NCBI GenBank assembly: GCA_964414425.1
Contig: CAYPWL010000008.1
Location: 25,564-89,563, forward strand
DNA length: 64,000 nt
DNA from: GYS-P2D sp964414425
GTDB taxonomy: Bacteria > Bacteroidota > Bacteroidia > Chitinophagales > Saprospiraceae
Direction of reading: 5' to 3'
Shown here: piece after piece, positions 16,484 to 26,600 of the stretch
How the letters are laid out: the number at the start of each line of letters is the position of its first letter
Numbering within the stretch: the stretch's first letter is position 1
Translations under genes and position numbers: made by a program
Notes under the pieces: model-generated
Databases searched by the model: none
The model's input: the letters and a program-made list of their open reading frames with translations, nothing else
Told to the model about the DNA's origin: nothing

Positions 16484-18454
16484 TTAGTTTTTAATGAGGC
16501 TGCGGAGCACCCTCCTGTTGATATTGACATCGTAACGCTCTCTGAGGTCTGCGATCCACTCTCGCTCCAACTGATCTTGATAGTCAGAGATCACATATCC
16601 ACGAGATTCTTTAAGTGTCTTTTTACTGGCAGGATATACTTTCTCGACTTTTTTAAATCTTGTAATCCTTAGACCTTGATTTATGTCTGGTGATGTCAGC
16701 GTGCCTTCCTTAAAGATGACTCCTTTGGCAAGATCTGAACTGCGCTCAACCGTAGACGCTTGATGCATGACTAAATCCGTCGTGCCGGTATTGAAGTGTT
16801 TTTTCGTGTCCTCTGGCGTGTTGACTTGTATATACGCCATAATTTGGTTCAATAGATCCGTTTCTACAGTCCTCACTGAGTAGGCGGAGATGTCTGCACG
16901 AGGCTCCCAGATATATTTATTTTGATTGAGTGTATAATAGCGCTTGAGGCCGACCGTATCTGTAGAGGCTTTATCCCAGACAGCATTTTTCGTAATCTCA
17001 AATAGTAATATACCTTCCTCGTATTCGCGCAAGAGATTCTTAAACTCAACGTATCTATCCTCTAATTGAGTCTCGATATAGGCGATTGCTTCATCTCCAA
17101 TATAATTTTGATAGAGCTCATTGACGGTTTCGTCTATGCCATTACTTTTTCCTCTGATTCTGACCTTATTATTCCTCTTGACATAGTCAGCAAAGGTATT
17201 GATCGTTGCGACACGGTCACCATAGTTGAATAATGGCATATCCTCATACTCCGGTGCGGTCCAGTTGAAATCAAAAAAGTCATTACCCAGCGGTTCCATA
17301 AATTGTTTTAGGGCTGCTGCATTCGCTTGAAAGCCAGCTTCCTCTTGGATCTGCTTGACGACTTTTACTTTCTGGAGATTGAAGCGCTCTCCGGTATTTC
17401 GTCGGTCTTTTAGTTTGGCTGCTATCTGTTCCTTAGAATCAGGAGCCTTTTTAGAAATTCTCTTGATGATGTGATAACCCGTAGATGTTTCTATCGGTGC
17501 TGATATCTGTCCATCTTGAGTGAGGCTAAAGGCAGCATCTTCAAATGCTTTTTCATATTGGCCTATACCTATATACCCGAGATAACCCTTCGCATTTTTA
17601 GTCTTTTCATCTTGAGAGGATGTTTTTACCACATCTTCAAATAGGTCTGGATTCTCTTTTAGGGTATTATGAATGGCATCAATCAAGCCCTTAGCGTCTT
17701 CAGTAGTCTTTCCTTTATTTTTCTTGCGTATGAGGATGTGCGCTAGTTCCATACGCCCTCTTGCTGGCCTGGTCTCTACCACTTTGACCCAGTGATATCC
17801 GAAGTCTGTCCTGATAGGACCGACATGAGAGCCTGGAGGTGTATTGTACATGGCTTCTTCTAACTCCACATAGCCATCTGGCAAACCTGCGGTCATATAT
17901 CCTACATCACCACCATTGTTGGCTGATCCTTTATCTTCTGACATCACGAGTGCTACCTCTTCAAACTTGGTGCCTGCATCCAGTGCTTTGTTGATTTGAG
18001 CTATTTTGTCAAGAGCTACTTTTTGATCTGTAGAGGATGCCCTTCTCTTGATCGGGATAAGGATATGCTTGAGATGCACATCGAGCTTATTGCGTTGATA
18101 GATTTGCTCCACCATCTGATCATTGACTTCTCTATCGATCACATACGAGTCTGCCAGCTGTCGTCTGTATCCTGCTAATTCTGCTTTGTAAGACTCGGCT
18201 TGATTCATGCCAAGCTCTTTAGCCTGATGAACTTTTAATTTGAAATTAGAATAGAGCTCAAGGTATTCTTCGAGGCTTTCTTTGTCATATAGTGCTCGAT
18301 CTCGATTGTTCTTCTCATAGATATAAGTGAACTCAGACACCGTAACTTTATCATCGCCTATTGTAAATAGTACTTTATCATCTTGAGCAATACTCGACGC
18401 ACAAACAAATAATACCAATAGCAATCCTAAAAAGCTATTTGACCTGTTCTTCAT
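16484..18454 (-). CDS. Periplasmic PPIase with two parvulin domains
   Basis: The ATG at 18454 gives a protein of 656 residues that begins with a clear signal peptide (MKNRSNSFLGLLLVLF, cleavage near SIAQDD). A longer frame would add 27 residues in front of the signal peptide and reach into the purD end, so the shorter start is preferred. Two parvulin domains are visible: HLKHILIP to FGYHWVKVVETR, with NNGGDVGYMTAGLP, and ELAHILIRKK to TGYHIIKRIS, with AKGYLGYIG. A long C-terminal part without recognised domains follows. It is the first gene of the three-gene isomerase operon. It should assist folding of exported proteins, including outer-membrane ones. Confidence 0.9.
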   Translation of the reverse strand: MKNRSNSFLGLLLVLFVCASSIAQDDKVLFTIGDDKVTVSEFTYIYEKNNRDRALYDKESLEEYLELYSNFKLKVHQAKELGMNQAESYKAELAGYRRQLADSYVIDREVNDQMVEQIYQRNKLDVHLKHILIPIKRRASSTDQKVALDKIAQINKALDAGTKFEEVALVMSEDKGSANNGGDVGYMTAGLPDGYVELEEAMYNTPPGSHVGPIRTDFGYHWVKVVETRPARGRMELAHILIRKKNKGKTTEDAKGLIDAIHNTLKENPDLFEDVVKTSSQDEKTKNAKGYLGYIGIGQYEKAFEDAAFSLTQDGQISAPIETSTGYHIIKRISKKAPDSKEQIAAKLKDRRNTGERFNLQKVKVVKQIQEEAGFQANAAALKQFMEPLGNDFFDFNWTAPEYEDMPLFNYGDRVATINTFADYVKRNNKVRIRGKSNGIDETVNELYQNYIGDEAIAYIETQLEDRYVEFKNLLREYEEGILLFEITKNAVWDKASTDTVGLKRYYTLNQNKYIWEPRADISAYSVRTVETDLLNQIMAYIQVNTPEDTKKHFNTGTTDLVMHQASTVERSSDLAKGVIFKEGTLTSPDINQGLRITRFKKVEKVYPASKKTLKESRGYVISDYQDQLEREWIADLRERYDVNINRRVLRSLIKN

Positions 18455-18531
18455 TTTTAATATTTCGCTTTCAAAGTAATAGTCTGATAGATTAAACGCT
18501 TTTTTGGGAGCGATTTGTACATGCATCATGA

Positions 18532-19800
18532 TCACAAATCAAATCCGATGTCTTTGCGATAATTTTTTTTCTCAAACTTTATTTTGTCAATCGATGCAAG
18601 GCTCTTATTTACAGCTTCATCTATACTCGCTCCAGTCGATGTGATTGCGAGCACTCTGCCGCCATTAGTTACCATATCAACGGAGGCGTCAGCCTGTTTA
18701 GTTCCTGAGTGATAGACGATCGAGTCCGTTACTTCTTCTAATCCCTGTATAGGATATCCCTTGTCATATGTGGCTGGATATCCACCAGATACCATCACTA
18801 CTGTAGTGGTGTATCCATCAGTTTTATCGATACTGATTTCATGCAGATTTTGAGTTTTCAATGCTTCGAATAGCTCTAACAGATCATTATTCAATCTTGG
18901 CAGCACTACTTCCGTCTCTGGATCTCCCATACGACAGTTATACTCGATGACATAAGGTTCATTGTCAACCACGATCAGACCGAGGAATATAAAGCCGTTG
19001 TATTTGATATTTCTTTTCTGTAGCCCGGTTAGGGTAGGGATGATGATTTGATTTTTGACCTTAGTCATCATATCATAATCAACAAAAGGTACTGGACTGA
19101 CTGCGCCCATCCCACCAGTGTTAGGGCCTGTGTCGCCCTCGCCTATGCGCTTGTAATCTTTAGCAACTGGCAGTAGGGAGTAGTATTTACCGTCAGTCAA
19201 GACGAATACTGAAAACTCTATACCATCTAAGAATGCTTCGATGACAACCTTCTTACTTGCCGCACCAAACTGTCCATTGAGCATCTCTTCTAAGCTCTTT
19301 TTAGCAGCGGCTCTATCTTCGATTATTAGGACGCCCTTACCAGCGGCGAGTCCATCAGCTTTGAGGACATAGGGCCCAGGCGAATGATCTATATGCTGAT
19401 ACCCCTCATGGATATTACTCAAGGTAACCTCTAAGTATGCCGCAGTAGGGATGTTATTTTCAGCCATGAACTCCTTGGCGTATGCCTTGCTTCCCTCGAG
19501 TTGTGCGCCTTCACGTCCTGGTCCTATAACTAAGAGTTCTGGCATTTCTTTGGCGAAGTAATCCGTGATACCTGCTACAAGTGGAGCCTCTGGTCCGACT
19601 AATAGGGTATCGATACCTTCGGATTCTACAACTGCCTTAACAGCTCCAAAGTCAAGTATATCTATATTATGATTGTGAGCTATCTGTGCAGTTCCAGCAT
19701 TACCAGGCGCTACATGCAAGGAATCACATAAAGGGCTTTCTTGGATCTTTAGTGCGAAGGCATGTTCTCGGCCGCCGCCACCAAGGATGAGTACATTCAT
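18532..19800 (-). CDS. purD: Phosphoribosylamine-glycine ligase
   Basis: The 422-residue enzyme catalyses the second step of purine synthesis, joining glycine to phosphoribosylamine with ATP. Family marks are the N-terminal MNVLILGGGGREHAFALK, LLVGPEAPLVAGI, the ATP-grasp segment YVLKADGLAAGKGV, GDTGPNTGGMGAVSP and EYNCRMGDPETEVVLPRL. The length is normal. The start codon overlaps nothing; the divergent ruvA starts 94 bases away, so both promoters must lie in this short spacer. Confidence 0.97.
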   Translation of the reverse strand: MNVLILGGGGREHAFALKIQESPLCDSLHVAPGNAGTAQIAHNHNIDILDFGAVKAVVESEGIDTLLVGPEAPLVAGITDYFAKEMPELLVIGPGREGAQLEGSKAYAKEFMAENNIPTAAYLEVTLSNIHEGYQHIDHSPGPYVLKADGLAAGKGVLIIEDRAAAKKSLEEMLNGQFGAASKKVVIEAFLDGIEFSVFVLTDGKYYSLLPVAKDYKRIGEGDTGPNTGGMGAVSPVPFVDYDMMTKVKNQIIIPTLTGLQKRNIKYNGFIFLGLIVVDNEPYVIEYNCRMGDPETEVVLPRLNNDLLELFEALKTQNLHEISIDKTDGYTTTVVMVSGGYPATYDKGYPIQGLEEVTDSIVYHSGTKQADASVDMVTNGGRVLAITSTGASIDEAVNKSLASIDKIKFEKKNYRKDIGFDL

Positions 19801-19894
19801 CTAAGTCTGAGAGATGGTTATGGGGCAAATTTAACTCAATAAATACAATCCATAACCTATTGTTACTTTTGTCACAGACCCAAAGAAGGATCTT

Positions 19895-20479
19895 ATGTAT
19901 GCGTATATAAAAGGACAATATGTTCACAAAAGCCCAACAGAGGTATATATAGAAGATAAAGCTGAAGTAGCTTATCATATATACATAAGCCTTAACACCT
20001 ATAGTAAGATAGAGCATCTCGAATCAGGCTTGCTCTACACTCATCTCAATGTCAAAGAAGATGACTTGAGTCTGTATGGTTTTGCTGATCTGGAGGAGAA
20101 GCGTCTCTTTATACATCTGATCTCTGTATCTGGCATTGGGCCTAATACGGCACGCATTATACTATCATCCATGCCGCCACTTGAGATTAGGACAGCTATC
20201 GTCACTGAAAATGATATGGCCTTCAAGAAGGTAAAAGGAGTGGGCCCCAAAACTGCTAAGCGCCTCATCCTTGATCTAAAAGATAAACTCAAAAAAGATG
20301 GGGGTCCGATAGACCTCAATGTTACAGCCTCAAGCAGTACTACAGAAGAAGCATTTGATGCGCTCGTAGCATTAGGGTTTCAGAAGCAGACCGTTAGGAA
20401 GACCATCGACCAGCTATCGATTGCAGATCATCCTACTGTAGAGAGCATGATTAAGGCTGCCCTTAAGATGATGAGATAA
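19895..20479 (+). CDS. ruvA: Holliday junction branch migration protein RuvA
   Basis: The 194-residue protein binds four-way junctions as a tetramer and loads the RuvB motor. Its three domains are visible: the OB-fold N-terminus (MYAYIKGQYVHKSPTEVYIE), the two helix-hairpin-helix motifs (SVSGIGPNTARIILSSM and VKGVGPKTAKRLILDLKDK), and the C-terminal RuvB-binding helices (EEAFDALVALGFQKQTVRKTI). The gene directly precedes sprA with a 213-base gap, an arrangement seen in other Bacteroidota. Confidence 0.97.
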   Translation: MYAYIKGQYVHKSPTEVYIEDKAEVAYHIYISLNTYSKIEHLESGLLYTHLNVKEDDLSLYGFADLEEKRLFIHLISVSGIGPNTARIILSSMPPLEIRTAIVTENDMAFKKVKGVGPKTAKRLILDLKDKLKKDGGPIDLNVTASSSTTEEAFDALVALGFQKQTVRKTIDQLSIADHPTVESMIKAALKMMR

Positions 20480-20573
20480 TGTTCAGTGTCAGGTAAATTG
20501 CAGATAAGTCGTCTAAAACACTTAAGAACAGCAATTGGTTCTGACAAAATCACAAAAAGGATACCTTCGGCAA

Positions 20574-20581
20574 TATTTTTG
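20574..20581 (+). promoter_or_regulatory. Probable -7 element of the sprA promoter
   Basis: TATTTTTG matches the Bacteroidota -7 consensus TAnnTTTG. It lies 111 bases before the sprA start, which would give a leader of about 105 nt. No TTG at the expected distance upstream was seen, so the call rests on one element. Confidence 0.4.
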
Positions 20582-20692
20582 CGTTACTAAATCGTTCATA
20601 AATCGGAGTGCATCGGACTAGGTATAATTCTACCCCATGCATAAGAAATCTTAATGAAGTAAGAAAAGTATCTGACTAGAAGGTCTTCCACG

Positions 20693-23600
20693 ATGAAAAT
20701 AAGTTCGAAGAGTTTAGTAGCGGTGTGGATAGTTATGATCTCATGGAGCTATCATAATCTACTGGCGTCTACGGTGATTGGGCCGGACGATGGGGTCTAC
20801 ATAGTCGAGACAGCGGTGGATACGATTCCACTTAGAGATCGATATGGTGACTTCGTCACAGAAGAATATTACAATCCTTTTGATATTACTCCGAGCATAG
20901 TCGAGCAGACTGTTGAGTACGACATAGAGACTGGCCAGTATGTTGTCATGGAAAAGATCGGTGATCAATTCTATCGCACCCCAACTTATCTAACCCTAGA
21001 AGAGTACCTCGACTGGCAACAAGAAAAACAAGAGAAAGAACACCTGAGGAAGCTGACAGGTACTAAGAGCTTAGATTTCAGCAGAGGATTTAAGATAGAT
21101 CCGATGTCAGAAATAGATATTTCAGCCCAGCTCGCAGATAGACTCTTCGGAGGGACCGAAGTTTCCGTTAAGCCTGTCGGTAATGTAGATGTGAGTTTAG
21201 GGTATGACTTCCAGATATTAGAAGGCGGGGCCAATCTTACGGATGAGAACCGATTCACTGGAGGTATAAACTTTGACCAAGACATTAATATAGGTGTTGA
21301 TGGAAGTATAGGGGAGAAACTGAACCTTGGATTTAGCTTTAATAATCAAGCGACTTTTGATTTTGATAATCAACTCAATCTCGGCTATCTCGCTGATGCA
21401 TTTGACGAGGATGGCATCATAAAAAATATTGAAGCGGGTAATGTTAGTTTTCCGCTCCAGAGTCAATTAATCAATGGGAGTCAGGACCTCTTTGGTCTAA
21501 AGACTGAGCTTCAATTTGGTAAGTTTAGACTGACAGCGGTGGCCTCACAGTCCCGCTCCGAGGCAGAGACCCTATCACTCGAAAATGGAAACTTGATTCA
21601 AGAGTTTGAGTTGAGACCTGATGATTATGATGAGAATCGCCACTATTTCATCTCGCATTATAACAGAGGGATATTTGAGGATGCCATGAGCACGATACCT
21701 CAGGTGAGATCATTGATGCGCATCACCAATCTCGAAGTATGGGTTACCGTACAGCCTAACGATGACCTACAGGGCACACGGCAAGTAGCGGCGATCAGTT
21801 TCTTAGGAGAGTCGGATACGGACAATTTCTCGAGCCCTAATACTATGTGGCAGCCTAACAATAATGTTAGTCCAGTATTCCTGGATGTGGATGGTAACCA
21901 GCTACCAGATAATGACAATAGTGAACTATTCGGACGATTAGTCAATGATGATCAGACTCGACAGTTTGACAATACGCAGATCTTATTGCGCTCTCGGTAT
22001 GGATTGACCCAAGTTGAAGATTTTGAGGTACAGACGATGCGGAGATTGCAGCCATCAGAGTACACCTTCAATCCAGAGTTAGGATTTATCTCGCTCAATG
22101 TGCGATTGCAGCCTACTCAAGTATTAGGGGTGTCGTATGAATATACCTATACGCTCAATGGCAATGAGGTATATAAAGTAGGTGAGATAGCCAATGAATC
22201 CAATACAGGTGGAATAGATGAGGAGGATAATCCTGCGCCGACAGATGTGCTCTATGTCAAAATGCTCAAGCGATCTATACGAAGAGTAGATCTACCAGCT
22301 TGGGACTTGATGATGAAAAATATTTACTCGCTCAATTCTGCCAGCCTATCTGAGGATGGTTTTGAATTAGATGTCTTCTTCGAAGATTTTCTAACAGGTA
22401 CACTAAAAAGATTTATACCTGAGCCAGGATTTGATAGAACGCCTTTGTTGAATCTATTTCAACTCGATAGGTTGAACTCGAGAAATGACCCGCAACAGGA
22501 TGGGGTATTTGACTTTATACCGGGCGTGACAGTCAATACTCGTACAGGAAGTATCATTTTCCCCGTCTTGGAACCCTTTGGTAATAGTCTGAGGGAATTA
22601 TTGAATAATGATGAAGAGCTATTTGAGCGCTATGGTTTCCCCGAGCTATATGAGAATACGGTTACGATAGCACGTGAGAATCTTGAGAAAAATAGATTCA
22701 TTTTAAAGGGTGAATTAAAAAGTAATTTTTCGTCGGAGATCAGTCTCGGTTCATTTAATATCCCTCGAGGGTCAGTGACAGTCCGTGCAGGAAGTCAAGA
22801 GCTAAGAGAAGGGATAGATTATGAGATTGACTATGGGATCGGTAGGCTTAAGATCCTGAACGATGCCTTCATACAACAAGGAGTACCAATCAATGTGTCC
22901 TTCGAAGATCAGAATCTATTTGGTTTACAACAGAAGACTTTATTTGCGCTAAGGGGAGAATTAGAGGTCAGCGATAATCTGAGGATTGGGGCGACCTATC
23001 AACGCTTATTTGAGCGTCCATTTACACAAAAAGTAAATCTCGGCGATGATCCTATTAATAACAGGATTTTCGGCTTGGACTTGAATTATACGAGTGAAGC
23101 GCCATTTCTAACGCGGCTTGTAGATAAGCTTCCATTCTATAGTACTAATGAGCCATCTTCATTGACGGTGTCAGCAGAGGTGGCGGCTATAAAACCAGGA
23201 ACTAATAATGCGATCAACGATCCGACTACTGAGAGCCCTGCAGTGAGTATTGATGATTTCGAGGGTGCCACGAGTAGCATACCATTAGGCAATAGTCCGA
23301 CACGATGGACCTTGGCAAGTACGCCGTTCTTTTTCAGTGAGTCTGAGTTTGCTAATGATCTAAGCTATGGCGCTAATAGAGCATTGATTAATTGGTATGT
23401 GGTCAATGACTTTTCGATTAGAACTGCAGAGGACAATGCTGACTCCTATACTCGGAGGATAGATCAAACTGAGCTATTTGATAGACAGCTCGATGTAAGT
23501 CAGATACCTGACCTCTTGACTTTTGACGTGAGTTATTACCCGGCAGAGCGTGGTCCTTATAATTATGACACACCTCAAGGTACAGCAACATCTGCAGGTA

Positions 23601-26600
23601 TCGAGGTTAATCCACAAAATGAAGAAGTAGCTCTACGTGATCCTGCAAGCCGATGGGGAGGGATTATGAGATTCCTCGATACTAATAATGACTTTCAAGC
23701 GGCCAATATAGAGTACATAGATTTTTGGATGCTCAACCCATTCATGCCGAGGCGAGATGGAGATCATTTGCCAGAAGAATCAGGAACACTCGTGTTTGAC
23801 CTAGGTAACATATCAGAGGATGTCTTGAATGACAATATTCAGTCTTACGAAAACTCTCTGCCGCTGCCAGACGAAATTGTTGCGACTCGAGAGACCGTAT
23901 GGGGTGAAATCCCATTAAGGGTGCCGAATGTGGATGCATTTGATCGTAATAACTTCGATGCGCAAGATTTAGGATTTGATGGATTAGATGATGGTAATGA
24001 GCGGGATCAGTTTAGAGATTACATAGATCAAGTGTCCACGCTGGGATTAGTGAATTTGGCAGATCCAAGTAATGACAACTTCGTCAGTTTTAGAGATGAT
24101 GAAGTCTACCCACCGGGCACGCCTTTATTAGAGCGATATAAGCGATTTAATCACCCGCAAGGTAATGCACAGAATAACACCGGTAGACAGGTAGGACTGG
24201 GTAATCCAGAACCTGATACGGAGGACCTCAATGGTAACCGATCACTTGAGAAGAGTGAGAGTTTTTGGGAGTACGCTCTCCCGATTGAGAACCTGAATGG
24301 AGAGTTGGATTTGGACGGATTAGATTTAGTTGTGACAGATGAAAGAATTCTGATTAATCCACAAACTCAGCAAGAAGAGAAATGGTATCGATTTAGAATA
24401 CCTCTTGCGAGTGGTCGCCCGATTAACGGCATCGAAGGTTTTCAATCTATACAGTTCATGCGGATGTACATGACAGGATTTGATACCCCGAAGACATTTA
24501 GATTAGCAGATTTTGAATTAATACGTAATCAGTGGCGTCGACTACCAATCGATGAGACTTGTACAGATGATGGTAATCCAAACTCAGTAGAGTGGATTAT
24601 TGATGAGGTAGGGGTACAGGAGAACAGTCAGAGATTACCGTTCAACTATATCCTCCCACGAGGGATCGTTCAAGAGCGATTTGTGAGCACATTTACTAAT
24701 GTACTGCAGGATGAAAACTCCATGAGTGCCTCGGTATGTAACTTACCCGATAGTTGTGAGGTGATGGCATATAGGCTTACGGAGATAGACATGCGACTCT
24801 ATGATAGTCTGGAGCTATTCGTCCATGCAGAAGCACGAGATGAATTACTACAGGATGAAGAGTTATCAGCATTTATAAGATTGGGAAGTGATTTCTCTAA
24901 TAACTATTATGAGTACGAAATTCCACTGACCTTATCTGATCCTGACAATATTGATGGAAACTTTAGACAGACCGTAGCAGATCAAGCAGCCTATACCATG
25001 GAGGTTTGGCGAGAGGAAAACAAGTTTGATTTTGACTTAAGTCTATTTACTGATGCTAAGATCCAGCGAAACTTAGAAGGTATACCCAAAACTGATGTAT
25101 GGGAGTTGCCGACAGGAGATCCTAATAAGGAGAATGCACGTATACGGATTAAGGGTAACCCTACACTGGGGTTAGTGAAAGGAATAGTTCTGGGACTCCG
25201 AAGTAATAAGGGTCGAGAAGAAGATATCTGCGCCGAAGTATGGTTCAATGAGTTACGACTCAAAGGACTAAATAACCGAGGTGGTGCTGCTGGTGTGGCG
25301 AGAGTAGATTTGCAATTGGCAGATCTCGGTAATGTCACGATGAGTGGTAATTTCAGCACGATAGGATTCGGGCAGATCGATCAGCAATTGCAAGAGCGAC
25401 AGCTTGATTTGGTTACAGAATATGATGTAGCCGCCAATCTTGAACTCGGGAAGTTTACACCAGAATCATGGGGGCTGAGCGTTCCATTTTACTATCAATA
25501 CGCTAAGTCCGTGCGACAAGCCGAATTTGATCCATATAATACTGACTTGCGGGTTGATACCTTGAAATCGATTGAAAACTTTCCCGATATCGAAGACATC
25601 GAAGAACGCAGTAAAGAGCGTACCACGATCCAGACCATCAACTTTACCAATGTCAGAAAGCAGCGGACTAATGATAAGGCTCCAAAGCCGTGGGATATCA
25701 GTAATGTGACAGCGAGTTATAGCCATACTCGGACCACCTATAGCGATGATATACTCCAAGAAGAGCAGACTGTAGATCAAAGAGGAGACCTGACCTATGG
25801 ATACTCGACTAATGTCGATCCGATCAAACCATTTGATGGGATCAAGTCTAAGGCCTTGAAGTTGATCAAGGAGTTCAACTTCAATCCGGTCCCTAATACC
25901 ATATCCTTTAGCACACAGCTAAGGAGACTACAGAATCGAAGGATATTTAGACTACCAGATCCAGCCCCTATTGATCAGGGTGGAGAGGGCGTCACCTATG
26001 CATTTGATGATCAGAGATTTAACTGGACACGTAACTATGGGTTGAATTGGGATCTATCCAAGTCGCTTAAGCTTAATTATTCTTCTACGGCTTCGGCCGT
26101 CGTAGATGAGTTGAGGCAAGTGGGTGTGGCAGAAGATGTAGAGAGTAGAGACTGGGTCAATGAATTTGGAGAAAATGTAACAGATCAAGTTCGGAGTAAC
26201 GAAAATTTCCCGAAAGAATATCGTAGAGATAATCTCCGTGATTTTGGACGGCTTCAAAATTTTAATCAGGACTTAAGTATCAACTACACGATTCCATTTA
26301 AGTATATACCTGGCTTAGATTGGATCACAGCAAGAGCTAATTATAATGCCAACTATATATGGAATGCTGGCTCTTTGAGTTTGCGTTCATTAATCGAGCC
26401 TGATTTTCCGACGGCACAACCTTGGCATACGATTCAGAATGATCAGACGAGGAGTGTCAATGCGACGTTAGACTTTGAGAAGCTCTATGATAAAATCCCG
26501 TATCTAAAAAAATTGCAAGGAGGGCGTTCTGCTTCAAGAAGCCGCAGTCGTAATGCCCGAGGTTCTTCGGCGGCAGAAGATGCCAAGAAACCGAATAAGA

